This document shows positions 28,061 to 38,035 of a stretch of DNA of 64,000 nt, one piece after another. The position numbers were made by a program, and so were the translations under genes. The notes below the pieces were generated by a model that ran no database searches, was not told where the DNA came from, and was given only the letters and a program-made list of their open reading frames with translations. The stretch lies in assembly GCF_000745125.1 (NCBI RefSeq), contig NZ_JQNF01000005.1, forward strand, positions 434,001 through 498,000, read 5' to 3'. This DNA is from Carnobacterium jeotgali MS3. Its GTDB lineage: Bacteria > Bacillota > Bacilli > Lactobacillales > Carnobacteriaceae. Positions within the stretch are counted from its first letter, which is position 1. Each line of letters opens with the position of its first letter.

Positions 28061-28951
28061 ATGAATGAAGACGTAGAAGAGTACCTTCGTTTTCTTACAA
28101 TTGAACGAGGTCTTTCAAAAAATACAATTGAAAGTTATAAAAGGGATATTAGCCAATACCTTACTTTTATTGAAGAAAATAAGCTAACTGAATGGGTACA
28201 AATCGATCGGTATGTTGTGCTCTCTTTTTTACAAAAGTTAAAAGAAAACCAAAAATCTGCTGGGACGATTATTCGAATGATTTCTTGTTTGAGGCAATTT
28301 CATCAATTTTTAAAACAAGAACAGCTCTCTCTGACTGACCCAATGTTACACATTGATACACCGAAGAAGGCTCAAAAATTGCCAAAAGTACTGTCTATTA
28401 AAGAAGTGGATCGTTTAATTGAAACGCCGAATACAGGTGAAACATTAGGGCTGAGAGATCGAGCAATGTTAGAAGTGCTCTATGCAACCGGGTTACGGGT
28501 TTCTGAATTAACAGAATTAAAACTAAATGATCTACACTTATCTCTTGGACTTATCCAAACAATCGGTAAAGGTGATAAAGAAAGAATCCTGCCTTTAGGC
28601 GATATGGCTATCGAATGGATTGAAAAATATCGGCGGTATAGCCGGTCAAAACTAGAAAAAGAAGGTCACCGGTCACCGTATTTATTTCTTAACCATCATG
28701 GTCGGAAATTGACCAGACAAGGTGTTTGGAAAAATTTAAAAATTTTGGTAAAAAAAGCTGGCATAGAAAAAGAAGTGACACCTCATACTTTACGGCACTC
28801 ATTTGCTACGCATTTGCTAGAAAATGGGGCAGATTTAAGAGTAGTACAAGAGTTGTTAGGCCATTCAGATATCTCCACAACTCAGATATATACGCATATT
28901 ACGAAGCAAAGAATGTCAAGCGTTTACAAAACCTATCATCCCAGGGCTTAA
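28061..28951 (+). CDS. xerD: Tyrosine recombinase XerD
   Basis: Resolves chromosome dimers at dif together with a XerC-type partner. The 296-residue protein has the N-terminal SAM-like domain (about 1-95) and the catalytic domain with Arg146 (GLRVSEL), the HTLRHSFATHLLENG box, LGHSDISTTQIYTHI and nucleophile Tyr277. Length equals the XerD standard. deoB follows 93 bases downstream, as in Bacillus, which supports XerD over a phage integrase. The ribosome site is AGAGGTGAAAG. Confidence 0.93.
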   Translation: MNEDVEEYLRFLTIERGLSKNTIESYKRDISQYLTFIEENKLTEWVQIDRYVVLSFLQKLKENQKSAGTIIRMISCLRQFHQFLKQEQLSLTDPMLHIDTPKKAQKLPKVLSIKEVDRLIETPNTGETLGLRDRAMLEVLYATGLRVSELTELKLNDLHLSLGLIQTIGKGDKERILPLGDMAIEWIEKYRRYSRSKLEKEGHRSPYLFLNHHGRKLTRQGVWKNLKILVKKAGIEKEVTPHTLRHSFATHLLENGADLRVVQELLGHSDISTTQIYTHITKQRMSSVYKTYHPRA

Positions 28952-29044
28952 AAATAAAAAGGATGCAGAGTTTTACTCGCTTTATCGTGTGATTTTTACT
29001 ATAATGAGAAGGTAGCAACCTATAATTAGGAGGATGGATAACAA

Positions 29045-30214
29045 ATGTCATATAAAAGAGTGCATTTAATAGTTATGGATTCAGTTGGTATCGGTGAAGC
29101 ACCAGATGCTGATAAGTTTAATGATTTAGGAAGCGATACATTAGGTCATATTGCTCAAGAAGCAGGACTGACAATACCTCATCTAGAACAATTAGGTTTG
29201 GGAAATATTAAACCTTTAAAAGGTGTTAACAGCGTTACAGACAACTTAGGTTACTATACAAAACTTGAAGAAATATCTGTAGGTAAAGATACAATGACTG
29301 GGCACTGGGAAATCATGGGTTTGAATATTCAAACTCCGTTCCGTGTTTTTCCTGATGGATTTCCAGCTGAATTATTAAAACAAATTGAAGACTTTTCTGG
29401 TCGTAAAATTGTGGGAAACAAACCGGCTAGTGGAACAGCCATTCTTGATGAATACGGAAAACATCAATTAGAAACGGGCGATTTGATTATTTATACTTCA
29501 GCAGACCCTGTATTGCAAATTGCGGCTCATGAAGATGTGATTCCGTTGGATGAATTGTACCGTATCTGTCAATTTGTAAGAGATATTACGAAAGACGATC
29601 CGTATATGATTGGTAGAATCATTGCTCGTCCATATGTGGGTGAACCAGGTAATTTCACAAGAACAAGTGGTCGACATGATTATGCTTTGAATCCATTTGG
29701 TAAAACGGTATTAAATTACCTAAGCGAAGGCGGCAAAGAAGTCATTGCAATTGGTAAAATTAATGATATTTATAACGGAGAAGGAATCACTGAATCCGTA
29801 CGTACAGAAGACAACATGGATGGCGTAGACAAGTTATTAACCGTTATGGACAAAGATTTTGAAGGAATCAGCTTCTTAAATCTTGTTGATTTTGATGCGA
29901 AATTTGGCCACCGCCGCGATGTCGTGGGTTACGGTAAAGCGATAGATGAATTCGATGCGCGAATTGAAGAAATTGTTGGAAAGCTAAGAGAAGATGACTT
30001 ATTATTAATCACGGCTGACCACGGAAATGACCCAATAGCTCCTGGAACAGATCATACAAGAGAATACGTTCCTTTACTTGCTTATTCTCCATCAATGAAG
30101 GGTCAAGGCGAAATAGCTCAAGGACATTTCGCAGATATCGGAGCTACTATTGCAGCAAACTTTGGTGTTCAAGATACTGGCTTTGGCGAAAGTTTCTTAG
30201 ACAAATTAAAGTAA
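29045..30214 (+). CDS. deoB: Phosphopentomutase
   Basis: Converts (deoxy)ribose 1-phosphate to 5-phosphate in nucleoside salvage. The 389-residue alkaline-phosphatase-superfamily enzyme has the N-terminal metal site [12 protein letters not shown] (about 11-22), the KDTMTGHWE motif with the phosphorylated Thr (about 80-88), and C-terminal metal ligands in DADKFGHRRD-like [10 protein letters not shown] and [15 protein letters not shown] is the ribosome site. A perfect -10 (TATAAT, 29000-29005) lies just upstream. The purine nucleoside phosphorylase gene follows 29 bases later. Confidence 0.97.
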   Translation: MSYKRVHLIVMDSVGIGEAPDADKFNDLGSDTLGHIAQEAGLTIPHLEQLGLGNIKPLKGVNSVTDNLGYYTKLEEISVGKDTMTGHWEIMGLNIQTPFRVFPDGFPAELLKQIEDFSGRKIVGNKPASGTAILDEYGKHQLETGDLIIYTSADPVLQIAAHEDVIPLDELYRICQFVRDITKDDPYMIGRIIARPYVGEPGNFTRTSGRHDYALNPFGKTVLNYLSEGGKEVIAIGKINDIYNGEGITESVRTEDNMDGVDKLLTVMDKDFEGISFLNLVDFDAKFGHRRDVVGYGKAIDEFDARIEEIVGKLREDDLLLITADHGNDPIAPGTDHTREYVPLLAYSPSMKGQGEIAQGHFADIGATIAANFGVQDTGFGESFLDKLK

Positions 30215-30243
30215 AAAAAAGTATGAACTACTGGAGGACAAAT

Positions 30244-31065
30244 ATGATTACAGCACTTTCCAAAAAAATTGAAGAAGCAAAAAGTTACATTTTAGAAAAC
30301 GGCGTTCAAGATATTGAAGTTGGTTTAATTTTAGGATCAGGTCTAGGCGAATTAGGGGACGAAGTTGAAAATCCAATTGCTATTTCGTACAGTAAAATTC
30401 CTCATTTCCCAGTTTCAACGGTAGAAGGTCATGCAGGACAATTGGTTTATGGTACACTAGGTGGCAAAAAAGTCTTAGCTATGCAAGGGCGTTTTCATTT
30501 TTATGAAGGGTATTCTTTAGAAGAAGTAACGTTCCCAGTACGCGTAATGAAAGCTCTTGGTATTCATTCATTAATCGTTACAAATGCAGCTGGTGGAATC
30601 AATACTGATTTCACTCCAGGTGAATTAATGATGATTACAGACCAAATCAATTATACAGGAACCAATCCTTTGATTGGACCTAATGATGCCTCAATGGGTC
30701 CACGTTTTACAGACATGAGCCATGCTTATGACCCAGCTTACCAAGAGATTGTGCGTTCGGTAGCTAAAAAGATGGACATCGACCTAAAAGAGGGTGTATA
30801 TATTGGTTTTTCTGGACCAACTTATGAAACACCTGCTGAAATAAAAATGACTCGTTTGTTTGGTGCTGATGCAGTTGGAATGTCAACAGTTCCTGAAGTT
30901 ATTGTAGCTAAACACGCAAGTATGAGAGTAATCGGTATTTCATGTATTACCAATTTAGCAGCAGGTATGCAAGCTAATTTAAATCATGAAGAAGTTGTAG
31001 AAACAACACAACGCGTTAAGCATACATTTAAATCTTTTGTAAAAAACATTCTTTCAGAAATATAA
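30244..31065 (+). CDS. punA: Purine nucleoside phosphorylase (PNP, trimeric type)
   Basis: Splits purine nucleosides with phosphate to base and ribose 1-phosphate, feeding DeoB. The 273-residue protein shows the trimeric PNP-family landmarks: LGSGLGELGD (phosphate site), the GRFHFYEGY segment, TNAAGGIN, and the substrate loop YETPAEIKM...GADAVGMSTVPEVI. ATG at 30244 follows TGGAGGACAAAT; an in-frame ATG at 30223 overlies that ribosome site and is rejected. It ends with a terminator. Confidence 0.95.
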   Translation: MITALSKKIEEAKSYILENGVQDIEVGLILGSGLGELGDEVENPIAISYSKIPHFPVSTVEGHAGQLVYGTLGGKKVLAMQGRFHFYEGYSLEEVTFPVRVMKALGIHSLIVTNAAGGINTDFTPGELMMITDQINYTGTNPLIGPNDASMGPRFTDMSHAYDPAYQEIVRSVAKKMDIDLKEGVYIGFSGPTYETPAEIKMTRLFGADAVGMSTVPEVIVAKHASMRVIGISCITNLAAGMQANLNHEEVVETTQRVKHTFKSFVKNILSEI

Positions 31066-31080
31066 TCAATCAATACTAAA

Positions 31081-31137
31081 GAGAAACTGTGAAAAAGTTA
31101 TGGTTTATTAGCCAGACTTTTAAACAGTTTCTCTTTT
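31081..31137 (+). terminator. Terminator after punA
   Basis: GAGAAACTGT and ACAGTTTCTC form a perfect outer stem with a second inner pairing, followed by TTTT. Confidence 0.82.
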
Positions 31138-31291
31138 ATTTCTAGATTCGTTGCAAGTTGAAACTAACTAATGTTTAAAGAAGTCTGTTGTCTTGTATTT
31201 AAGCTATATGCTCGCATTGAGAAAAGCATGTTTTTGTGTTAAAGTAAGTAAAGCAAAAAACAAGCGAACTTGAAATGAGGATAGTTGATCG

Positions 31292-32605
31292 ATGGATGAA
31301 AGATTATTAACTGGAACAATGAAGATAAATGAAGCCAACCATTTAGAAATTGGAGACGTAGATACTGTCTCATTGGTTGAAAAATATGGAACGCCTCTTT
31401 ATGTTTATGATGTTTCTCAGATTAAATACAAAGCTAGAACGTTCAAAAAAGCCTTTCTAGATAGAAATATCAAAGCTCAAGTTGCTTATGCAAGCAAAGC
31501 TTTTTCTTGTTTAGCTATTTATCAATTAATGGCTAAGGAAGAACTGTCTTTAGATGTTGTTTCTGGTGGAGAACTATATACAGCTATCCAATCCAATTAC
31601 CCAAGCAAGAAAATACATTTTCATGGAAATAATAAATCGGATGCAGAAATTGTTGCAGCACTTGATTACGATATTGGCTGTTTTGTAGTCGATAATTTCT
31701 ATGAATTGAAAAAACTGAATGAGTATACAGCACAACGTAAACAAAAAATGGCTATTCTACTTAGGGTGACTCCCGGAGTTGAAGCGCACACTCATGAATA
31801 CATCACTACTGGGCAGACCGATTCCAAATTTGGATTTGATCTAGATAATGGACAAGCGCAGCAAGCCTTGGAGCTTGCTTTAGAAATGCCTTATATCGAT
31901 GTTATGGGCTTACATTGCCATATTGGTTCACAGATTTTTGAAACAACTGGTTTTAGTCTAGCGATTGATAAATTATTGATTCAGTCTAAAGAATGGCAAG
32001 AATTGTTCGGTTTTCATTTGCGTGTCTTAAACGTTGGTGGAGGTTTTGGTATTCGGTATACTGCTGAAGATGAACCTTTACCAATCGAGGATTATGTGAA
32101 TAATTTGATTGATGAAGTTCAAAGTGTTTCGGCTAAAGTTCAATTGCCGATGCCTGAAATTTGGATTGAACCAGGACGTAGCTTGGTTGGAGATGCTGGT
32201 ATTACACTGTATCAAGTTGGTTCGCAAAAAGTTATACCAGATGTTCGGAATTATTTGGCCATTGATGGCGGAATGACGGACAATATTAGACCCGCTTTAT
32301 ATGATGCAAAATATACGGGTGTTTTAGCAAATAGAGTTGAAGACAAAGTTGAAGAAACGTATTCTATAGCTGGAAAATGCTGTGAATCTGGTGATATGTT
32401 AATTTGGGATTTGCCACTGCCAAAAGCAGATGATAAAGATATTTTAGCTGTTTTTAGTACTGGTGCTTATGGTTATGCCATGGCTAGTAACTACAACCGC
32501 ATTCCACGACCGCCAGTTGTATTTGTTGAAAATGGAAAAGATTTTTTGGCTATTAAGCGAGAAAGTTATGCAGACTTGATGCGGTTAGAATGCTCTCTTT
32601 ATTAA
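31292..32605 (+). CDS. lysA: Diaminopimelate decarboxylase
   Basis: PLP enzyme converting meso-diaminopimelate to lysine. The 437-residue fold-type III decarboxylase has the PLP lysine at Lys69 (YASKAF), the HFHGNNKS segment, HCHIGSQI, the glycine loop NVGGGFGI, EPGRS, and the GKCCESGD motif with the active-site cysteine. The start ATG is preceded by GAGG at long spacing (11 bases); an ATG at 31320 is a shorter option. Together with dapB at 49914 it implies DAP synthesis, in line with a meso-DAP cell wall. Confidence 0.95.
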   Translation: MDERLLTGTMKINEANHLEIGDVDTVSLVEKYGTPLYVYDVSQIKYKARTFKKAFLDRNIKAQVAYASKAFSCLAIYQLMAKEELSLDVVSGGELYTAIQSNYPSKKIHFHGNNKSDAEIVAALDYDIGCFVVDNFYELKKLNEYTAQRKQKMAILLRVTPGVEAHTHEYITTGQTDSKFGFDLDNGQAQQALELALEMPYIDVMGLHCHIGSQIFETTGFSLAIDKLLIQSKEWQELFGFHLRVLNVGGGFGIRYTAEDEPLPIEDYVNNLIDEVQSVSAKVQLPMPEIWIEPGRSLVGDAGITLYQVGSQKVIPDVRNYLAIDGGMTDNIRPALYDAKYTGVLANRVEDKVEETYSIAGKCCESGDMLIWDLPLPKADDKDILAVFSTGAYGYAMASNYNRIPRPPVVFVENGKDFLAIKRESYADLMRLECSLY

Positions 32606-32666
32606 TTTTAAATAAGATATGCGCCAACATTGAGCGATTGCAAACTTAAAGCGCTAGGAGGAAATT

Positions 32667-33065
32667 ATGTTACTCGATTACAAAAATGATTATGAAAAAA
32701 TTTCAATGGGTTTGCTTTCCTTTGTTCCAGACTTGAAAGACGTTTCACGTTTACAAGATGAAATGGATTGGTATCAAAGCAAGGAAGACCATAAGCTTTA
32801 TTTATGGAAAAGTGAAGATACCCAGGATATCATAGGTGTAATAGGCGTAGAAATTGGAAACGATATGATATTGTTAAGACATATCTCAATTAATCCCTCA
32901 TTTAGAAATGAAGGGATCAGTTATAAAATTTTAGCCGCGCTAGAACGCCAATTTCCACAAAAAAAGATAATGGGAACATTGGAAACAGCTTCTTTGATTG
33001 CTAAATGGGAAAATAAAAAGTATGAGCAGCATAGTTTAGAAGCTGATGAAAAAGGCGAGGATTAA
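32667..33065 (+). CDS. ribT: GNAT-family acetyltransferase, RibT-like
   Basis: A 132-residue N-acetyltransferase-fold protein. The strand before the acetyl-CoA loop reads MILLRHISINPSFRNEGISYKIL, a variant of the R/Q-x-x-G-x-A/G loop. Its place immediately before scpA (stop codon abutting the scpA ATG) matches Bacillus ribT, although no riboflavin biosynthesis genes are adjacent here. The acceptor is unknown. The ribosome site is TAGGAGG. Confidence 0.82.
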   Translation: MLLDYKNDYEKISMGLLSFVPDLKDVSRLQDEMDWYQSKEDHKLYLWKSEDTQDIIGVIGVEIGNDMILLRHISINPSFRNEGISYKILAALERQFPQKKIMGTLETASLIAKWENKKYEQHSLEADEKGED

Positions 33066-33839
33066 ATGTCATCTGATATAAATATAAAAATTGATGCTTT
33101 TGAAGGGCCGCTAGATTTATTGCTGCAATTGATTAAACATTTAGAAATTGATATTTATGATATTCCTATTGCTGAAGTTACAGCGCAATATCTAAATTAT
33201 ATTCGAGCTATGAAAGTCTTGCAATTAGATGTTGCAGGTGATTACTTAGTTATGGCAGCCACTTTAATGGCTATAAAAAGCAAATTACTTTTACCTAAAC
33301 AAGAAATGACTGCTGATTCAGAAGATGAAGTTTTTTTTGAGTCTGGTGAAGACCCTAGAGATGCTTTAGTAGAGCAACTATTGGAATACCGTAAATACAA
33401 ATCAGCAGCAGCTTTATTAAAAGTAAAAGAAGAAGAACGCAGCCAATATTTTTCAAAAGAACCGACGAACCTAGAATCGTTACAGGAGAAAGTTCCAATG
33501 GAGCCGCTTCAAATTAGTACGTTTGATTTGGTTGCAGCTTTTCAAGATATGTTTAATAAAAAGCTGAAGAAAATTCCACTACAAACAACGATTAGAGCAG
33601 AAGAAACAACAATCAACGAAAAAATGGATTTTATTATGGGGAAATTAAAAAGTGCTAAGGCAAACCAAGGTGTTTTGTTTACTCGGCTATTTGATATTCC
33701 TACAAAAAATGAGATGGTAACAACGTTTATGGCTTTGCTTGAATTAATAAAAGAGAAAGATGTCTTTATTCAGCAAGAAATTACGTATGGAGATATTATT
33801 GTCTATCCATCAGAATCAAAAGAAACAGGTGATGAGTAG
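33066..33839 (+). CDS. scpA: Segregation and condensation protein A
   Basis: A 257-residue kleisin that bridges the SMC heads in the bacterial condensin. The N-terminus IKIDAFEGPLDLLLQLIKHLEIDIYDIPIAEVTAQYLNY and the C-terminal winged helix (FTRLFDIPTKNEMVTTFMALLELIKEKDVFIQQ) are diagnostic. ATG begins right after the ribT stop. scpB follows one base after its stop, so the three are co-translated. SMC itself is at 142-3714. Confidence 0.96.
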   Translation: MSSDINIKIDAFEGPLDLLLQLIKHLEIDIYDIPIAEVTAQYLNYIRAMKVLQLDVAGDYLVMAATLMAIKSKLLLPKQEMTADSEDEVFFESGEDPRDALVEQLLEYRKYKSAAALLKVKEEERSQYFSKEPTNLESLQEKVPMEPLQISTFDLVAAFQDMFNKKLKKIPLQTTIRAEETTINEKMDFIMGKLKSAKANQGVLFTRLFDIPTKNEMVTTFMALLELIKEKDVFIQQEITYGDIIVYPSESKETGDE

Positions 33840-33840
33840 T

Positions 33841-34419
33841 ATGGATGAATTAGCAGCAATTGAAGCACTTCTTTTTGTAGCTGGAGATGAAGGAATGTCT
33901 TTAGAAGAAATCTCTACAATGCTAGAGTGTTCGACACAACAGGCATATCAATTCCTTATGCGCCTCCAAAAAGAATATGAAGCTTCAACGGCCAGAGGGT
34001 TAATGCTTCTTGAAGTAGGAAATCTTTATCAATTGGCTACAAAAAAAGAGTATGCTGATGTCATAAAAAAATACGCTATTTCACCTTTGACGACCAATCT
34101 TTCGCAAGCGGCACTAGAAACACTTGCTATTATTGCTTACAAGCAGCCATTGACGCGTATGGAAATCGATGAGATACGCGGTGTTCAAACAAGTGGAGCA
34201 CTACAAAAACTAACGCTCAGAGGACTTATTGAACCAAAAGGACGAGTAGATGGTCCTGGAAGAGCTATTTTATATGGAACATCAGAGTATTTTATGGATT
34301 ATTTTGGACTTAAAGATTTAAAAGAATTACCTAAAATAACAGAATTAGAAACAGAAAATAATGAAAAAGAGTCCGATTTATTTTTTGAACGTTTTAATCA
34401 ACAATTTGATAATGAATAA
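33841..34419 (+). CDS. scpB: Segregation and condensation protein B
   Basis: A 192-residue protein of two winged-helix domains that dimerises and binds ScpA in the SMC complex. It begins MDELAAIEALLFVAGDEGMSLEEI and contains LETLAIIAYKQPLTRMEIDEIRGVQTSGALQKL, the ScpB signature. ATG at 33841 is preferred because AGGTG lies at a proper distance; ATG at 33832 (three codons earlier) is possible. Far-upstream in-frame starts inside scpA are unlikely. Confidence 0.95.
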   Translation: MDELAAIEALLFVAGDEGMSLEEISTMLECSTQQAYQFLMRLQKEYEASTARGLMLLEVGNLYQLATKKEYADVIKKYAISPLTTNLSQAALETLAIIAYKQPLTRMEIDEIRGVQTSGALQKLTLRGLIEPKGRVDGPGRAILYGTSEYFMDYFGLKDLKELPKITELETENNEKESDLFFERFNQQFDNE

Positions 34420-34444
34420 AAATAGATTTTATTAAGGAGAAATT

Positions 34445-35179
34445 ATGGAAAGATTACAGAAAGTTTTAGCTCATGCAGGGGTAGCTTCACGACGTAAATC
34501 AGAAGAATTAATATCTAAAGGGCATGTTAAAGTAAATGGAAAAGTTGTTAAAGAAATGGGTATTCAAATTGGAAATTCTGATGTAGTTGAAGTTGATGGA
34601 GTGCCAATTTATAGAGAAGAACCCGTTTATTTCTTATTGAATAAACCTCGTAATATGATCACAGCCGTTTCAGATGATAAAGGAAGACCTGTTGTAACGG
34701 ATTTATTTCCGAATATCGAACAACGGATTTATCCAGTTGGGCGCTTAGACTATGATACAACAGGAGCATTAATGTTAACAAATGATGGAGAGCTTTCTCA
34801 ATTGTTGATGCACCCTAAGTATCAAATTAACAAAACGTATGTTGCTAAAGTAAAAGGTTTAGTAGACAGAAAAGCGTTAAATAAACTTGAAAAAGGTGTC
34901 GTTGTTGAAGGTAAAAAGACTGCACCAGCTAAAGCGAAAATACTTTCAGCAGATCGAGCTAAAGATATCACGATGGTAGAATTGACCATTCATGAGGGAC
35001 GCAATCGACAAGTAAAGAATATGTTTCAAGCGATTGGACATCCTGTTGAGAAGTTGAAAAGAGAGTCTTATGGTACATTGAATTTAGATGGGTTGCAAAC
35101 AGGTGAATGGCGTGAATTAAAAACGTTTGAAATTTATCAATTGCGTAATTCAGCAATACAAGAAGAAACAACTAAATAA
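34445..35179 (+). CDS. rluB: 23S rRNA pseudouridine synthase RluB-like
   Basis: A 244-residue RsuA/RluB family enzyme that isomerises uridine in 23S rRNA. It has an N-terminal S4 RNA-binding domain (MERLQKVLAHAGVASRRKSEELI) and the catalytic motif VGRLDYDTTGALMLTNDG with its aspartate, then NRQVKNMFQAIGHPV. Position after scpB is the conserved Firmicutes location. The ribosome site is TAAGGAGA. A terminator follows. Confidence 0.92.
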   Translation: MERLQKVLAHAGVASRRKSEELISKGHVKVNGKVVKEMGIQIGNSDVVEVDGVPIYREEPVYFLLNKPRNMITAVSDDKGRPVVTDLFPNIEQRIYPVGRLDYDTTGALMLTNDGELSQLLMHPKYQINKTYVAKVKGLVDRKALNKLEKGVVVEGKKTAPAKAKILSADRAKDITMVELTIHEGRNRQVKNMFQAIGHPVEKLKRESYGTLNLDGLQTGEWRELKTFEIYQLRNSAIQEETTK

Positions 35180-35190
35180 AACTGAAGTGC

Positions 35191-35226
35191 AAAAAGTTTG
35201 GAAGTAAAACGAGTCCAAGCTTTTTT
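35191..35226 (+). terminator. Terminator after rluB
   Basis: AAAAAGTTTGGA and TCCAAGCTTTTT pair with one G-U around an 11-base loop; T residues follow. Confidence 0.82.
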
Positions 35227-35341
35227 GTTTTGAAAAAAATAACTTATGTTTTAAAGTATAGATAAATTAGTTAAGTTAAGTCGTGCTAAAAGCTTATTTT
35301 GAGAACGTTTCATATTTTAAAGTCAGAATCATTTGAATTAG

Positions 35342-35371
35342 TTGAAACTTGTGACAAATGTTGTGTATACT
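35342..35371 (+). promoter_or_regulatory. Promoter of resD-resE
   Basis: TTGAAA (35342-35347), an 18-bp spacer and TATACT (35366-35371). Confidence 0.5.
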
Positions 35372-35425
35372 AAGACTAGACAAATGGTAAGTAAAGTTTA
35401 ACGTAAATTGATGGGGTGTAAATAA

Positions 35426-36151
35426 ATGGAAAATGAAGCAATAAATCTACTAGTAGTAGATGATGAAGATCGAATTCGCAGATTATTAAAAATGTACTTA
35501 GAAAGAGAAAATTATGTCGTCTTTGAAGCCGATAATGGTGAAGACGCAATAAAAATGGCTTTAGAAAATGACTACGATTTAATTTTATTAGACTTGATGC
35601 TTCCTAAAATGGATGGAATTGAAGTCGCTGGAAAAATACGAGAAGCTAAAGATACTCCTATTATGATGTTAACAGCTAAGGGAGAAGAAGTGAGCCGTAT
35701 AGAAGGATTTGAAGTTGGGGCGGATGACTACATTGTGAAACCATTTAGTCCTAGAGAAGTGGTTTTAAGAGTATCAGCTATCTTAAAAAGAACTCAAAGC
35801 AGTAAACCAAAGGAAAAAGCAAATCCTGATTTAATTGAAATGCCGCATTTTGAAATAGATGACCAATCTCATCGTGTGTTAGCAGATGGAAATCCTGTTA
35901 ATCTGACACCAAAAGAATACGATCTTTTACTATACTTGGCACAATCTCCTGATCAAATTTTTGGCAGAGAACAGTTATTGCGTGAAGTATGGAAATATGA
36001 ATTTTTTGGTGATTTAAGAACAGTGGATACTCACATTAAACGCCTAAGAGAAAAGTTAACGAAACATTCAGAGCCAGCCGCAAAAATGATCGTAACTGTT
36101 TGGGGTCTTGGATATAAATTCAATTCTTTTCCAGAAGAATCTGAAAAGTAG
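35426..36151 (+). CDS. resD: OmpR-family response regulator, ResD-like
   Basis: A 241-residue two-component regulator. The receiver domain (about 5-120) has the acidic pair Asp12/Asp13, phospho-acceptor Asp56 (LILLDLMLPKMDG) and the conserved Lys in VKPFSPRE. The OmpR-type winged helix (about 135-235) binds DNA. Its place after scpAB-rluB, with the kinase next, equals Bacillus resD. ResD responds to oxygen limitation in Bacillus; here resABC are absent, so the regulon must differ. A GGGGTG ribosome site precedes the ATG. Confidence 0.88.
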   Translation: MENEAINLLVVDDEDRIRRLLKMYLERENYVVFEADNGEDAIKMALENDYDLILLDLMLPKMDGIEVAGKIREAKDTPIMMLTAKGEEVSRIEGFEVGADDYIVKPFSPREVVLRVSAILKRTQSSKPKEKANPDLIEMPHFEIDDQSHRVLADGNPVNLTPKEYDLLLYLAQSPDQIFGREQLLREVWKYEFFGDLRTVDTHIKRLREKLTKHSEPAAKMIVTVWGLGYKFNSFPEESEK

Positions 36152-36159
36152 GCCGAAAT

Positions 36160-37956
36160 ATGATTAAACTAAGTAGTTTAGTTACTCGTACATGGCTGGT
36201 AACGATGTTGGCTATAGGAATTTGTTTTTTTACGACGACTCAAGTGTATGGAATGATTTATCAAAAAAATATTGAAAAAAATTATTTGAAAGATTTTGAA
36301 AATTCGATTCATTCTTTAGTCGGTATTTTAGAAGCAGATCCAGAATTCGTAGTGGAAAATATTGATAAGTTAAGAGCCTATGATTCTCAGCTGATGTTAA
36401 TGGTGAAAATGGAGGATGAGGAACCTGTTTATTCTTCTAACGTTAATTTGGACGAAAGTTTAAATGATCTCAACAAAATTATAGCTAACAGTAAGATTGA
36501 AAATGCCTTAGATAGCAGTGGGAATTCTTTAATAATAGACAAAGTTAAGTTTGATGGGAAACAAAATACGCCATTCATTTTAAAAATCCAGAATTTTAAA
36601 ATGAATAATAAAAATGGCCGATTTTATGTTTATGGAGATTTGTCCTTTCTGAACGATACAAATAGTAGAATGAGTACGTGGGCAGCCATCATTGGTATTT
36701 TATATGTCATTACTGGAATTTTATTGTTTTATTACTTCCAAAATAGGCTAGGCGGACCATTAACTCAATTAAGAGATATTGCGTACGACTATGCTAAAAA
36801 TGACTTTTCTAAACAAGCGCAATCAAATTATAAAGATGAACTAGCTCAGCTCGCTTTGGCTATGAATAAAATGGGGAAATCATTAGAAGTTACAGGTGCC
36901 GCAACTAGACAAGAAAAAGAACTATTAGAAAATATTGTCACGTCTATTTCTACGGGAGTATTGTATTACAATCAAGATAAAACGTTATTGATGTCTAATC
37001 CACTTGGAGATGAGTTTTTACAACATTTGTATCGATCAGGCCAAATAGCAAAAACAACTATACCAGAAGTATTAGAATATCGGATTGATTCTGTTATAAG
37101 ATTTCCAGAAAAAGTCAGTTATGATAATAATATCGATGATTACTATTACAATATAACTTTGATTCCTCTTTTTGATGAAAATTTAGAAAGCGTACGTGGT
37201 GTACTCGTTTCTATTCAAAATATAACCAAAGAGAAACGTCTTGATATCATGAGAAATGATTTTATAAACAATATTTCACATGAATTAAGAACTCCTTTAG
37301 TTATGATACAAGGTTATAGTGAAGCTATCTTAGACGATGTGGCCGAAACACAAGAAGAGAAAAAAGAAATGGCAAAAATAATTGGAGAAGAATCCATTAG
37401 AATGAATCGGATGGTAAATGAAATGCTCGATAGTTCTAGGATGGAAGCTGGTTTTATTAATTTGATAAAATTGGATGTTGACTTTGAAGATTTTTTCAAA
37501 AATCTTTTTACTCGATTTGCTACTATGTCTGAAAAAAATGCGATTCAATTAAAACTGACTCTTGATCCTAATTTAGAATCTTATTATATGGATGAAGATA
37601 AAATGAATCAAGTATTCGTCAATTTAATTAATAATGCTATTAGGCATACGAGTATGACAAATAAAGAAAATAAAAAAGTCGAAATTTGGGTGCATCTAGA
37701 TAAAATCATGGATGAGGTTCTTATCGAAGTAATCGACAATGGAACAGGTATTTCAGAAGAAGATGTCCCTTATGTATTTGATCGTTTTTATAAGGCAGAT
37801 AAATCCCGGATGGTAACGAAAGAGAATAAAACGGGAACAGGTATCGGATTATCTATCGTAAAAAACATAATAGAAGCGCATGGTGGGTTTGTTGAAGTTA
37901 AAAGTGTAATCAATGAACAGACGAGATTTATCGTTCATTTGCCCTATTTAGATTAA
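36160..37956 (+). CDS. resE: Sensor histidine kinase, ResE-like
   Basis: A 598-residue membrane kinase. TM1 is about residues 11-31, an extracytoplasmic sensor region runs 32-172, and TM2 is about 174-193. HAMP (194-248), PAS (about 250-360), HisKA with His374 in NNISHELRTPL, and an HATPase domain with NLINNAIRH, DNGTGI and GTGIGLSIV follow. It phosphorylates the preceding ResD-like regulator; the genes are eight bases apart. The signal is not known, and the PAS domain suggests redox or ligand sensing. No terminator precedes the riboswitch promoter. Confidence 0.88.
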   Translation: MIKLSSLVTRTWLVTMLAIGICFFTTTQVYGMIYQKNIEKNYLKDFENSIHSLVGILEADPEFVVENIDKLRAYDSQLMLMVKMEDEEPVYSSNVNLDESLNDLNKIIANSKIENALDSSGNSLIIDKVKFDGKQNTPFILKIQNFKMNNKNGRFYVYGDLSFLNDTNSRMSTWAAIIGILYVITGILLFYYFQNRLGGPLTQLRDIAYDYAKNDFSKQAQSNYKDELAQLALAMNKMGKSLEVTGAATRQEKELLENIVTSISTGVLYYNQDKTLLMSNPLGDEFLQHLYRSGQIAKTTIPEVLEYRIDSVIRFPEKVSYDNNIDDYYYNITLIPLFDENLESVRGVLVSIQNITKEKRLDIMRNDFINNISHELRTPLVMIQGYSEAILDDVAETQEEKKEMAKIIGEESIRMNRMVNEMLDSSRMEAGFINLIKLDVDFEDFFKNLFTRFATMSEKNAIQLKLTLDPNLESYYMDEDKMNQVFVNLINNAIRHTSMTNKENKKVEIWVHLDKIMDEVLIEVIDNGTGISEEDVPYVFDRFYKADKSRMVTKENKTGTGIGLSIVKNIIEAHGGFVEVKSVINEQTRFIVHLPYLD

Positions 37957-38000
37957 TATACTAATTAAAAGTAAGAAAAGTGTTGATTTTTATTTTACTA

Positions 38001-38009
38001 TGTTATACA
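38001..38009 (+). promoter_or_regulatory. Extended -10 promoter of the FMN riboswitch/ribU unit
   Basis: TGTTATACA has a TGN extended -10 with TATACA at 38004-38009; TTGATT is found 15 bases further upstream. Confidence 0.45.
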
Positions 38010-38035
38010 ATTAAGGTGTTAAAAAAAATATAAAG

